Positions 43,085 through 50,277 of a DNA stretch of 50,277 nt are shown piece after piece. Within the stretch, counting starts at the first letter, position 1, and each line of letters begins with the position of its first letter. The notes under the pieces are model-generated. The model was not told where the DNA came from. It ran no database searches and saw only the letters and a list, made by a program, of their open reading frames with translations. This DNA comes from an uncultured bacterium (GTDB lineage Bacteria > Planctomycetota > UBA8108 > UBA1146), in NCBI GenBank assembly GCA_913056395.1, contig CAJXMG010000020.1, forward strand, positions 1-50,277. Direction: 5' to 3'. A program made the position numbers and the translations under genes.

Positions 43085-43548
43085 CCCCCGCCGATTCCTC
43101 CCCGGAGATTCTGGTTCATGTCGAAAATTTGCAGGAGGCCCTGCCCGTCGATGCCGACCGGGTTGAGCGCCTGGTTCGCTTCGTTCTCGAGGGTGAGGAG
43201 CGAAGTGGGGAAATCAGCATCTGTTTCGTCGATGACGATCGAATCGCCCAGCTTCACGGCGAGTTTCTCGATGATCCAACCCCCACGGATGTGATCACTT
43301 TCCCCTTCAGTGAGGATGATTCTCGGCCCCTGGAGGGGGAAATTGTCATCTCCTCTGGGGCAGCCCTGAGGCAGGCTGGAGATCACCACACAACGCCCCT
43401 CACAGAGCTCCATTTGTATGTGATCCACGGCCTGTTGCACCTGACGGGGTATGACGATCTGAATGAAGAAGATTCGCTGCGAATGCAGGCGGCTCAGGAC
43501 AGTTATTTACAGGCGTGGATCGACCTTTATGGGGCCTTCACCGATTGA
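43081..43548 (+). CDS. ybeY: Endoribonuclease YbeY
   Basis: A 155-residue zinc-dependent single-strand endoribonuclease involved in 16S rRNA maturation and ribosome quality control. The core reads EISICFVDDDRIAQLHGEFL, PTDVITFPFSEDDSRPLEGE and the metal site YVIHGLLHLTGYDDLNEEDS. The canonical motif is His-x3-His-x5-His; here the residues are His116, His120 and Asp126 (GYDD in place of GYDH). Asp can bind zinc, so the enzyme may be active. ATG 43081 overlaps the 7TM/HD stop (ATGA). phoH-HD-ybeY is a widespread gene order and supports the identity. Confidence 0.93.
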   Translation: MTPADSSPEILVHVENLQEALPVDADRVERLVRFVLEGEERSGEISICFVDDDRIAQLHGEFLDDPTPTDVITFPFSEDDSRPLEGEIVISSGAALRQAGDHHTTPLTELHLYVIHGLLHLTGYDDLNEEDSLRMQAAQDSYLQAWIDLYGAFTD

Positions 43549-43750
43549 CAAGAAGCCTCGGGTGAATTAGACCATGGTGTGCATCCAAGGGGGTTATCCG
43601 CCGAATTCCTGTAGGGAAATCCGGTGCTGATCAGTGGTACGGACTAGGGTACCTGATCCGGGATTTTGATTCAGGATTTTGATTCGGCGATTTCTTCTCC
43701 CGGATGACTGCGGGAAGCAGATTCATTTTTACACTCATGTGAATCGAGAG

Positions 43751-46700
43751 ATGTTCGTGAACAAATTTCAATCTTCCATCCAGTTGTTGATGGCGATCGT
43801 CGTTTTCACCCTCGTCGGCTGTAACAACGACCGTGTCTTGCCACCGCCCACCGAAGCCGAGTTCTCGACCGGTGCCTTTTCTGTGCCGTTCCCCTCGGAT
43901 GTCTTCATGACCTACGCGGCGCTCAATGAGTTCGCTCTGATCGAGGGTGAAGCCCCGGGAGCGTCGTTCACCAATACGCCGATCATCCCCAGTGCGGATG
44001 ATGCCAGCGACACCGGTGACCCTCTTGTCGCCCAGGGATTCCTCGACGGATTCTCGGTGACGAGTCCCATGCAGCTGGATTTCACCCACAATCTCGATCC
44101 GTCCTCCGTTGTCGGAGGACAGTCGGTGCGGGTCTTTGAAATTGCGATTTCACCGCCGAGTGCTTCCGTTGCCAACACGGCGATCGGTGCACCCATTGCC
44201 ATGCCCGCACAGATCATTCGTGAGTTGCAGGCCGATTCGGACTACACCGTGACGATGGCCCGCAGTGTGGGTTATCAGATGGTGGTGCGTCCGCGCGTGC
44301 CGTGGCCCGCTTCTGACAATGTCAGCCTCGGCGAACTCAGCCGCGGAATCATGGTTGTCGTGACCAATGAAGTGCGTGACTTCCGTGGAAACCCGGTGAT
44401 TCGCTCCGATCAGTACGATCGCATGGCCAACGGAATTCCGTCCGCTACCGGGGTTGCTTCCATCGATGGCTTCGCCGACGCAGTGGGCGCCATGGTGGGC
44501 AATAGCCTGCTGCTCCTGAGTGGTCAGGGCATCAATCCTGCGGACGTGGTGGTGACCAACACCTTTACCTGCCAGAGCGTCACCGATGTGGTGGATGCCG
44601 CGGTCGCCAAAACTCTGGATCAGGGCCCCTTTGCCACAACTCAAGGGATCCTTCCCCTGGATCCATTGGGTTCGGGCCCTCTCACTGATCTGAGCACCGT
44701 CGCCGGATTTCTCGTTGCAACTGAGGTACTGACGGCGGAAGAGGCTGCCGGGCTTCCTTACAATCCTGGACTGAGTCAGGGCACGATCACCCTGCCGACC
44801 TTCTACCCCGGAGATGAAACTCCTGCAGGTCAGGCCCAGGCTATCAGCGGGTACCTGACGACAGCGGATGGGGGAGTGGTTTATCAATCCGCCTCCGAGG
44901 CACCCAATGCTGCCTATCCCACTCGATATGACACAGACATTGCCCTCCAGCCTGGAACTTTTGAAACACCGGTTCTGATCGCCACCCCGAACACACCGGG
45001 GCCCTGGCCGGTGATCATCTTCCAGCACGGGATTACCCGTAGCAGATTTGACATGACCGCTTTCGCTCCGCTTTTCTGCGGAAGCAACTTTGCAGTCGTG
45101 GCCATGGATGCTCCCCTGCACGGAACGACGGCTGCGAATCCTTACGCAGCGCAGGTGGGTTCCACTGCTTCCACTTTTGGAATTCCTGGCCTGGAGCGCA
45201 CCTTTGGAATCGACTTCATCAATAATGTCACGGGTGATCCCGGACCGGATGGTGAACCTGATCCCTCCGGAACCTACTTCCTCAACTTTCCCAGTCTGAT
45301 CAGTTCTCGGGCAGTCTGGACCCAGGCGGTCTGCGATCTTGCCGCCCTGACAGAGACTCTGCCGAGTTGGGATATCGATGGGGATGGCTCCGCCGATTTC
45401 ACCGACGAGGTCTTCTACGTCGGTCAGTCTCTCGGTGGCCTGATCGGTTCAACTTTCCTGAGCGCCATCGGCCCTAACAAGATCCTCGGGGCAGAGCTCA
45501 ACGTGGCCGGTGGCCACATCGCAAAGTTGTTGGAAAATTCACCCAACTACAATCCACGACTCGTTGCTTTCTTCGCAGAGAATGATCTGGTTCAGGGGAG
45601 CCCCTCTACGGAGCAGGCCTTGAACGTGATCTCGGCGATTGCGGACGGTATCGATCCGATCTGTCATGTTCGCAGGGCTGCGGCGAATACCAATCTGCAT
45701 ATGAGTTTCACTGTGGGTGGAAATGCTGCAGCGAACAAATTCGGTTACTTCCCGCCAGATCTGGTCGTTCCTATCGACGCACTGGGGACTGGTTTTTACA
45801 GTGACTTTGTCGGTTTGCCGATCTCGGGAATCCCAACATCCGGAAGTGATGACCCGCGTCTTTACACCGGCATTGTGGAACCCAGTTATCTGGGGGGTGG
45901 ATTACCGATGGCACGGATCGCCTCGGTTCCGAAAGGGGTTGCCCCCGGGGTACCTGGGAGAACCGTGGATTTCCCCAATAACTTTAATACCTCTCTCTCT
46001 GTTCAATACACTGCTGGAGACCATGGAGTCTTTGCAAACCCGTTGGATGAAACCGGGATCTCCATGCAGTCAGGTATCACGACTTACTTCGGTTCACTGC
46101 GTGCGACTTCTCCACAAAGCCCGAATGTGTCCTCTTCTCTTCTGAATGGATTCACCCTTGGCGGAACTGTTCCCATCATTGAATCCGAAGATGTGTCATA
46201 CGCCGTCGAGGCGGGTGAGACCGTGGTCGGAGAGGTGACCATTAGCCTTTCCGGTGATCCGGCCAGTCCGGTGGTGGCAACATTCGATACCTCTGCCGAT
46301 GCAGGCAGTTTGGCTGCTGCTGCTGCAGCCTATGGAGCAGACCACTTCAACTGGTTACAAGTCTTCAATTCCGATGCGTTGCCCCCCAACGCCCCCAGTG
46401 ACGATTTGGGAAGTGTAGGATCAACCCTCGCCTCTCGCCGTATCAGCCCTCCCTCTGGAGGAACGGGCCAAACCGAAATCAGCGCCCAGAATGGGGTTTA
46501 CGCAGACAGCATCCCGCTTCTTTGGAATGAGACTCAGGATCCGATCGGCAATTACACCGCAGACCAGACTTTGAGTAAGCTTCCAACACTGGTGAGGGAG
46601 TTCACCGACAATCAGGATTCCCCTGCGGGTACTAACCCGGCAATCGGTGACCCTTCTCAACAGACCCAGCTCTACTATGAGATTGGGCCATGGGCGGGCG

Positions 46701-46918
46701 ATGTTGCCGGAAGCGGTGAGGCCGTGGAGGTCCGTGTCTGGCTGGTTGCAGTGGCTGCCGATGGTACCCCTGTTCGCTACCTGCGTGGATTCACCTATAC
46801 CCAGGGAGAGAATGATCGCACTGGATCTCCAGTTCAGGTGATTTCAGGAATCTCTGAGCTTCCGGGATCTCCGGGAACCACCGGCGATTCGGATGACGCG
46901 CTTCTGGGCAGTTTCTAG
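43751..46918 (+). CDS. Large lipoprotein with alpha/beta-hydrolase domain (Pla-1/cef lipase-like)
   Basis: A protein of about 1055 residues with an N-terminal lipoprotein signal (LMAIVVFTLVGC). The first part resembles bacterial Ig/adhesion-like modules seen in extracellular lipases: FSVPFPSDVFMTYAA, QLDFTHNLDPSSVVGGQSVR and VTNEVRDFRGNPVIRSD. An alpha/beta-hydrolase core follows: oxyanion region PVIIFQHGITRSRFDMTAFA, VAMDAPLHGTT, and nucleophile Ser560 in YVGQSLGGLIGSTF, with a likely His in YTAGDHGVFAN. The C-terminal 300 residues are beta-rich. This layout matches extracellular Pla-1/cef-type esterases. Start ATG 43751 or GTG 43757; the upstream 24 residues of the open frame look non-coding. 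It is single-copy and ends at a strong terminator. The 43549-43750 gap shows a duplicated ggattttgattc and no clear promoter. Confidence 0.72.
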   Translation: MFVNKFQSSIQLLMAIVVFTLVGCNNDRVLPPPTEAEFSTGAFSVPFPSDVFMTYAALNEFALIEGEAPGASFTNTPIIPSADDASDTGDPLVAQGFLDGFSVTSPMQLDFTHNLDPSSVVGGQSVRVFEIAISPPSASVANTAIGAPIAMPAQIIRELQADSDYTVTMARSVGYQMVVRPRVPWPASDNVSLGELSRGIMVVVTNEVRDFRGNPVIRSDQYDRMANGIPSATGVASIDGFADAVGAMVGNSLLLLSGQGINPADVVVTNTFTCQSVTDVVDAAVAKTLDQGPFATTQGILPLDPLGSGPLTDLSTVAGFLVATEVLTAEEAAGLPYNPGLSQGTITLPTFYPGDETPAGQAQAISGYLTTADGGVVYQSASEAPNAAYPTRYDTDIALQPGTFETPVLIATPNTPGPWPVIIFQHGITRSRFDMTAFAPLFCGSNFAVVAMDAPLHGTTAANPYAAQVGSTASTFGIPGLERTFGIDFINNVTGDPGPDGEPDPSGTYFLNFPSLISSRAVWTQAVCDLAALTETLPSWDIDGDGSADFTDEVFYVGQSLGGLIGSTFLSAIGPNKILGAELNVAGGHIAKLLENSPNYNPRLVAFFAENDLVQGSPSTEQALNVISAIADGIDPICHVRRAAANTNLHMSFTVGGNAAANKFGYFPPDLVVPIDALGTGFYSDFVGLPISGIPTSGSDDPRLYTGIVEPSYLGGGLPMARIASVPKGVAPGVPGRTVDFPNNFNTSLSVQYTAGDHGVFANPLDETGISMQSGITTYFGSLRATSPQSPNVSSSLLNGFTLGGTVPIIESEDVSYAVEAGETVVGEVTISLSGDPASPVVATFDTSADAGSLAAAAAAYGADHFNWLQVFNSDALPPNAPSDDLGSVGSTLASRRISPPSGGTGQTEISAQNGVYADSIPLLWNETQDPIGNYTADQTLSKLPTLVREFTDNQDSPAGTNPAIGDPSQQTQLYYEIGPWAGDVAGSGEAVEVRVWLVAVAADGTPVRYLRGFTYTQGENDRTGSPVQVISGISELPGSPGTTGDSDDALLGSF

Positions 46919-46939
46919 ATCTGCTCATACTGTCAATGA

Positions 46940-46976
46940 GGGGAGTGTTCCTGAAAGGAGCACTCCCCTTTTTTTT
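46940..46976 (+). terminator. Intrinsic terminator after the lipase-like gene
   Basis: GGGGAGTGTTCCT (46940-46952) pairs with AGGAGCACTCCCC (46956-46968), 13 bp with one U-G pair and a GAA loop, followed by eight T (46969-46976). A textbook terminator. Confidence 0.95.
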
Positions 46977-46991
46977 GAGTGGAGTTCACAG

Positions 46992-47534
46992 ATGACAATG
47001 TCTGAAGCATTTTCAATTCAGGAAGAGGCCGACTTCCTGCAGGCTTTGCTACAAGAGATCGAATCGGTCTGTCAGGACTTCCAACAAATTTCACAGGCGG
47101 ATCCAAAGATTTCGGGTTGGTCAGTGGGGCAACACTGTGAGCACGTTTTGAGAGCCGATCGTTTGAATCTCCGAGCTATTCGGGTTCTGTTGGAAGGAGG
47201 TGGGGAACCTGTTCAAGAAAAACAGGCTCCGCATCCGATTCTGAAGGTTGGAGTGATTCCCAGAGGAGTTGCGGAGGCACCGAGGTTTGTTCATCCCAAG
47301 GATTCTCCCGATCAGGAGCAATTAGGTAACTTGGTTCAACGGGTTTTAACTGATTGGAATGAGATCCGGAATCAGGTATTGCAGTCTGGGAAGGCTGAAT
47401 CAGGGGAGAGTCGACGAGGTATCTCTCACCACGAGTTGGGTCTTCTGGATATTGTGAGCTGGGTTCGCTTTGCAAGAATCCATACAGAGCACCACCTGGT
47501 CATCATTCGAGCGATCCAGGGGACGATTGCATGA
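46992..47534 (+). CDS. DinB-like metal-binding protein
   Basis: A 180-residue four-helix-bundle protein of the DinB/YfiT superfamily (DUF1569-like). Candidate metal-binding His residues are in WSVGQHCEHVLRADRLNLRA and FARIHTEHHLVIIRAIQG. Members act as thiol-dependent transferases or have no known role. ATG 46992 follows GGAG by seven bases and begins just after the terminator; the frame extends upstream to 46893 inside the previous gene, which is not used. A second ATG at 46998 is possible. After it CCCTCT-gac-AGAGGG (47537-47551) could form a small hairpin without a T run. Confidence 0.75.
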   Translation: MTMSEAFSIQEEADFLQALLQEIESVCQDFQQISQADPKISGWSVGQHCEHVLRADRLNLRAIRVLLEGGGEPVQEKQAPHPILKVGVIPRGVAEAPRFVHPKDSPDQEQLGNLVQRVLTDWNEIRNQVLQSGKAESGESRRGISHHELGLLDIVSWVRFARIHTEHHLVIIRAIQGTIA

Positions 47535-47629
47535 GACCCTCTGACAGAGGGAACCCGGAATAGTTGCCAAATTATGAGCGACTGTTTAAACCGGTCTCTG
47601 CTGTGTTGGACCCATAGAAAGATGAAACC

Positions 47630-49738
47630 ATGTTTCCAACCCTTTTTCTTCTACTGGCTATTCTCGATGGACAGGCTCCTGCAGGGGATGACGTTGATTC
47701 GACCTTGAAACAGGGACAAGAGGCTGAAGTTGAGGAAATCATCATCAGCGGACGTCGAAGAACACCCGGGTTTCTTCTCAGTCGATCTTCGCTGAATCTT
47801 GAGGCCCTCCCAGAGAGCCAGATTGGCATCGCTCGAAATGTGGGGGACCTGATGGATCAGGTCCCTGGAGTCCATCTGCAAAGGACCTCCTATGGGCAGG
47901 TTTCACCGTTTCTCCGCGGTCTTACGGGGTTTCGCACTCTGGCGTTGATCGATGGCATCCGTCTGAATAACTCCACCTTTCGCTCTGGACCCAACCAATA
48001 CATCTCTCTGGTCGATCCCTGGATGCTTGAATCTGCTGAAATCATTCTCGGTCCCGGTTCGGTTCTTCATGGCAGTGATGCCGCCGGGGGATTGATTCAT
48101 ATGACTTCGCGAATTCCACGCCCCGGAGATGGGCTTGGCGAATCGAGTTCTTTTTTACAGAGACTTTCTTCCGCCGAAAAATCGTCGATTTCTCGATATG
48201 AGTATTCGGCAGTGACGGATGACCACGCGATTGGCTTTGGGTTCAGTTATCGCGACTACGGTGATTTCACAGCAGGTGGTGACGAGGGAGAACAGCCCGA
48301 GACCGGCTATCAGGAATGGAGCGGGAACTTTTCATGGGTCCAGGATCTGGGTGCCGATTTTTCTTTTGAAATTGTCGCACAGTCCCATCGTCAGGAAGAC
48401 GTTCCGAGAACCCATTCGACCATTTTTGGAAGTACATGGGAGGGCCTCACCACGGGGAGTGATCTTCAGAGGGATCTGGATGGAGAAAGAGATCTTCTCT
48501 ACCTTCGCTGGCAGAAAAAGCATGGCCCCGAAAGTGCTTCTCGATTGACAGTTTCGAGACAGCAGATTGCTGACGAAGAGGACCGGGTTCGCTCCAGTGG
48601 TGTTCGCAGACTTCAGGGTGTGACGACGGAAGCTCTCGGGGTGTCGTGGGACTGGTTTGGTTATTCAGACCTCGGTCCTCTTTCGAGTGGGGTTGAGTGG
48701 ACCCATGAGGGGATCGACTCATTTTTCCGCCAGTATGATTCTCTCGGCAATTTGGACAGCGTTCGGCCACGTGGGCCTGTTGCCGATGATTCGACTTATG
48801 ATTGGGTCGGAGCCTATGCCCAGCAGGTTCTTGAAGTCTCTGACGATTGGACTCTGAATCTCGGAGTTCGCGGAACCTGGGCCCAGGTCGATGCGGAAAA
48901 GGTCGACCCTGACCCTTCTGATACGGAGATCTTCGATCCTGTTAAAGAAGACTGGTCCAGCGTCGTGGGGAGCATTCGTGCGATTCATGACGTCGACAAA
49001 GACATGCGGATCTACGGTGGACTTTCTCAAGCATTTCGGGCTCCCAATCTCTCAGATTTAACCCGTTTTGATGCAGCCAGTAGCGGCGACGCAGAGATTC
49101 CGGCCTCAGATCTCGATCCAGAGAAGTTTCTGACAGCAGAAATCGGAGCCATCTTTGAAACGGGATCCAGTGAGTTTGAATCGGTGATCTGGGTGAGTAG
49201 CCTCGACCAACTCATCGTTCGTTTTCCCACCGGAGATGTGAATTCGGACGGCGATACCATCGTGACCAAAGCGAACTCCGGAGAAGGGCTCGCCCACGGT
49301 TGGGATTTCAGGTTTCGTAGTGAATTGGAGAATGATGTTCTGCTAACGGGAGCCGCCAGTTGGGTGACCGGTGATTTGGAAACCCCTGTATCACCAGGAG
49401 TCATCGAGGAAGCTCCACTCTCCCGATTAGCCCCAACTCTTGTCCGTTTGTCACTGGAAAAGAGATTCTCGGATCGCGTCCGCTTGAGTGGAGTTGTGAC
49501 CACTGCAGACCGGCAAGATCGTTTATCTCCCAGAGATCTTTCCGATTCACAGAGAATCCCGGTGGGAGGAACTCCGGGTTATGTCGTTCTTGATCTCCAT
49601 GCCACTTATCTTTGGCAGCAGGATTTGGAATTTTTTGCTTCCTTGACCAATCTCACGGACGAGGCTTACCGGATTCATGGATCAGGAACCAACGAGCCGG
49701 GAGCCAATCTGATTTTGGGATTTGATTTACGGTTCTGA
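47630..49738 (+). CDS. TonB-dependent outer-membrane receptor
   Basis: A 702-residue receptor. A short signal sequence (MFPTLFLLLAILDGQAPAG) is followed by a TonB box-like EVEEIIISGRRRTP. The plug domain (about 60-165) reads IARNVGDLMDQVPGVHLQRT, PFLRGLTGFRTLALIDGIRL, VDPWMLESAEIILGPGSVLH and GSDAAGGLIHMTSR. The rest is a 22-stranded-type beta-barrel with late family blocks YGGLSQAFRAPNLSDLTRF and LEFFASLTNLTDEAYRIHGS, ending in Phe (ILGFDLRF), as outer-membrane proteins do. The ligand (siderophore, vitamin B12 or other) is unknown. The signal peptide is short, and a further upstream start is not seen. It faces the M28 gene convergently, 14 bp away. Confidence 0.93.
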   Translation: MFPTLFLLLAILDGQAPAGDDVDSTLKQGQEAEVEEIIISGRRRTPGFLLSRSSLNLEALPESQIGIARNVGDLMDQVPGVHLQRTSYGQVSPFLRGLTGFRTLALIDGIRLNNSTFRSGPNQYISLVDPWMLESAEIILGPGSVLHGSDAAGGLIHMTSRIPRPGDGLGESSSFLQRLSSAEKSSISRYEYSAVTDDHAIGFGFSYRDYGDFTAGGDEGEQPETGYQEWSGNFSWVQDLGADFSFEIVAQSHRQEDVPRTHSTIFGSTWEGLTTGSDLQRDLDGERDLLYLRWQKKHGPESASRLTVSRQQIADEEDRVRSSGVRRLQGVTTEALGVSWDWFGYSDLGPLSSGVEWTHEGIDSFFRQYDSLGNLDSVRPRGPVADDSTYDWVGAYAQQVLEVSDDWTLNLGVRGTWAQVDAEKVDPDPSDTEIFDPVKEDWSSVVGSIRAIHDVDKDMRIYGGLSQAFRAPNLSDLTRFDAASSGDAEIPASDLDPEKFLTAEIGAIFETGSSEFESVIWVSSLDQLIVRFPTGDVNSDGDTIVTKANSGEGLAHGWDFRFRSELENDVLLTGAASWVTGDLETPVSPGVIEEAPLSRLAPTLVRLSLEKRFSDRVRLSGVVTTADRQDRLSPRDLSDSQRIPVGGTPGYVVLDLHATYLWQQDLEFFASLTNLTDEAYRIHGSGTNEPGANLILGFDLRF

Positions 49739-49752
49739 TTCGAGCAAGAGAG

Positions 49753-50277
49753 TTACGGGGCTTTCGAGAGCCCGGCCCAGTCGATGGCACAGGCGGTCAC
49801 GGCACGGATGATTCTGGCCATGAACTCAAAATCGAGAGTCTCGATGGTGTCGCTGTCCTCATGGTAGTGGGGATTCCGGAAGTTCGCGGTATCGGTCAGC
49901 ATGATGGCGTCGAGCCCCGCTTCCCAATACGGTGAGTGGTCACTGCGTGCGGCATCGGCGAAGAAACCTGAAATCCGGTTTGCGCTGTAGTACTTCAGCT
50001 GCGGCTCATAGGCATCGAAGTGGGCTTCGATCCGGTTTCCCAGCCACCCGGATGAAAAGTTGCCTGAGACGAGAATGAAATCTCCGGTACGGGGCAGGTC
50101 CGCCAGAAAGGGGATGCGAATCGGAGCACCCTGACTGCCCTCCTGTGTATCGGTGTAGCCGATCATTTCAAAGTTGATCAGGCCGACGAATTCCTCATCA
50201 GGCTCGGCGAGAATCTGTTCGACATGATGACGGCTGCCCAACAATCCGACTTCTTCACAGGCATACAGGCAAAAGCG
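49753..50277 (-). CDS. M28-family zinc aminopeptidase, N-terminally cut by the window edge
   Basis: The last about 175 residues of an M28 metallopeptidase (Vibrio aminopeptidase-like, two-zinc). The frame runs off the right edge: reading leftward it begins LYACEEVGLLGSRHHVEQ, the block with the catalytic Glu pair. It continues EFVGLINFEMIGYTD with the bridging Asp/Glu region, ARSDHSPYWEAGLDAIMLTD and FRNPHYHEDSDTIETLDFEF, which contains the last zinc-ligand His. A TAA stop is at 49753-49755. The signal peptide, if any, lies beyond the window. Convergent with the TonB receptor. Confidence 0.9.
   Translation of the reverse strand, partial: RFCLYACEEVGLLGSRHHVEQILAEPDEEFVGLINFEMIGYTDTQEGSQGAPIRIPFLADLPRTGDFILVSGNFSSGWLGNRIEAHFDAYEPQLKYYSANRISGFFADAARSDHSPYWEAGLDAIMLTDTANFRNPHYHEDSDTIETLDFEFMARIIRAVTACAIDWAGLSKAP

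Overview
The window is one contiguous, gene-dense stretch of a Gram-negative, respiring, heterotrophic bacterium. It encodes a TonB-dependent outer-membrane receptor, lipobox lipoproteins, an ETF:quinone oxidoreductase, fatty-acid oxidation enzymes and a primary sigma factor RpoD. GC content is moderate to high, gaps are short and several start codons are GTG or TTG. I cannot place it in a phylum with confidence; gene content and order would fit an uncultivated Planctomycetota-like or other deep-branching Gram-negative lineage. I saw no rRNA, tRNA, CRISPR array, prophage or insertion sequence.

Layout. 1-5.3 kb: 3' part of msrA (with an in-frame UGA at the catalytic Cys), cstA, a two-subunit sodium:solute symporter (DUF4212 plus large subunit) and an EamA exporter. 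5.3-5.6 kb: intergenic region with a 16-bp tandem repeat. 5.6-16.6 kb: a secreted double-domain PPIase, enoyl-CoA hydratase, thiolase, a decarboxylating dehydrogenase and ygfZ on the + strand; a LeuA-like synthase and ETF-QO on the - strand; then an aromatic amino-acid (histidine) ammonia-lyase. 16.6-23.9 kb: methyltransferase, degenerate FabZ-like hot-dog protein, rpoD, a sigma-54 activator, ndk and an RqcH/NFACT protein. 24-29.1 kb: a lipoprotein, then a terminator-bounded two-gene unit (coiled-coil protein plus divergent actin-like ATPase), then a membrane metallopeptidase and an aminotransferase. 29.1-29.45 kb: a near-consensus sigma-54 promoter followed about 100 nt later by an intrinsic terminator, a candidate sigma-54-dependent small RNA. 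29.45-36 kb: phasin-like protein, UbiB-type kinase, miaB, ribD and a 583-residue unknown exported protein. 36.1-43.5 kb: a tightly packed, probably co-transcribed housekeeping run serS-purA-uppS-cdsA-phoH-7TM/HD-ybeY. 43.7-50.3 kb: a large lipoprotein alpha/beta hydrolase, a DinB-like protein, a TonB receptor and a truncated M28 peptidase.

How the parts work together. Enoyl-CoA hydratase, thiolase and ETF-QO form part of a beta-oxidation and electron-transfer module. The serS-ybeY run couples translation, purine synthesis, undecaprenyl and phospholipid precursor synthesis and RNA maturation. The sigma-54 activator at 20.0-21.6 kb and the sigma-54 promoter at 29.2 kb show that this genome uses RpoN regulation.

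Most interesting items: (1) UGA in place of the catalytic Cys codon of MsrA, suggesting a selenoprotein; (2) the sigma-54 promoter/terminator pair enclosing a C-rich ~100-nt transcript; (3) the coiled-coil/actin-like pair with a degenerate phosphate-2 motif; (4) an ammonia-lyase whose MIO-forming triad reads Ala-Cys-Gly. All functional statements come from reading sequence and remembered family motifs; no search was run.
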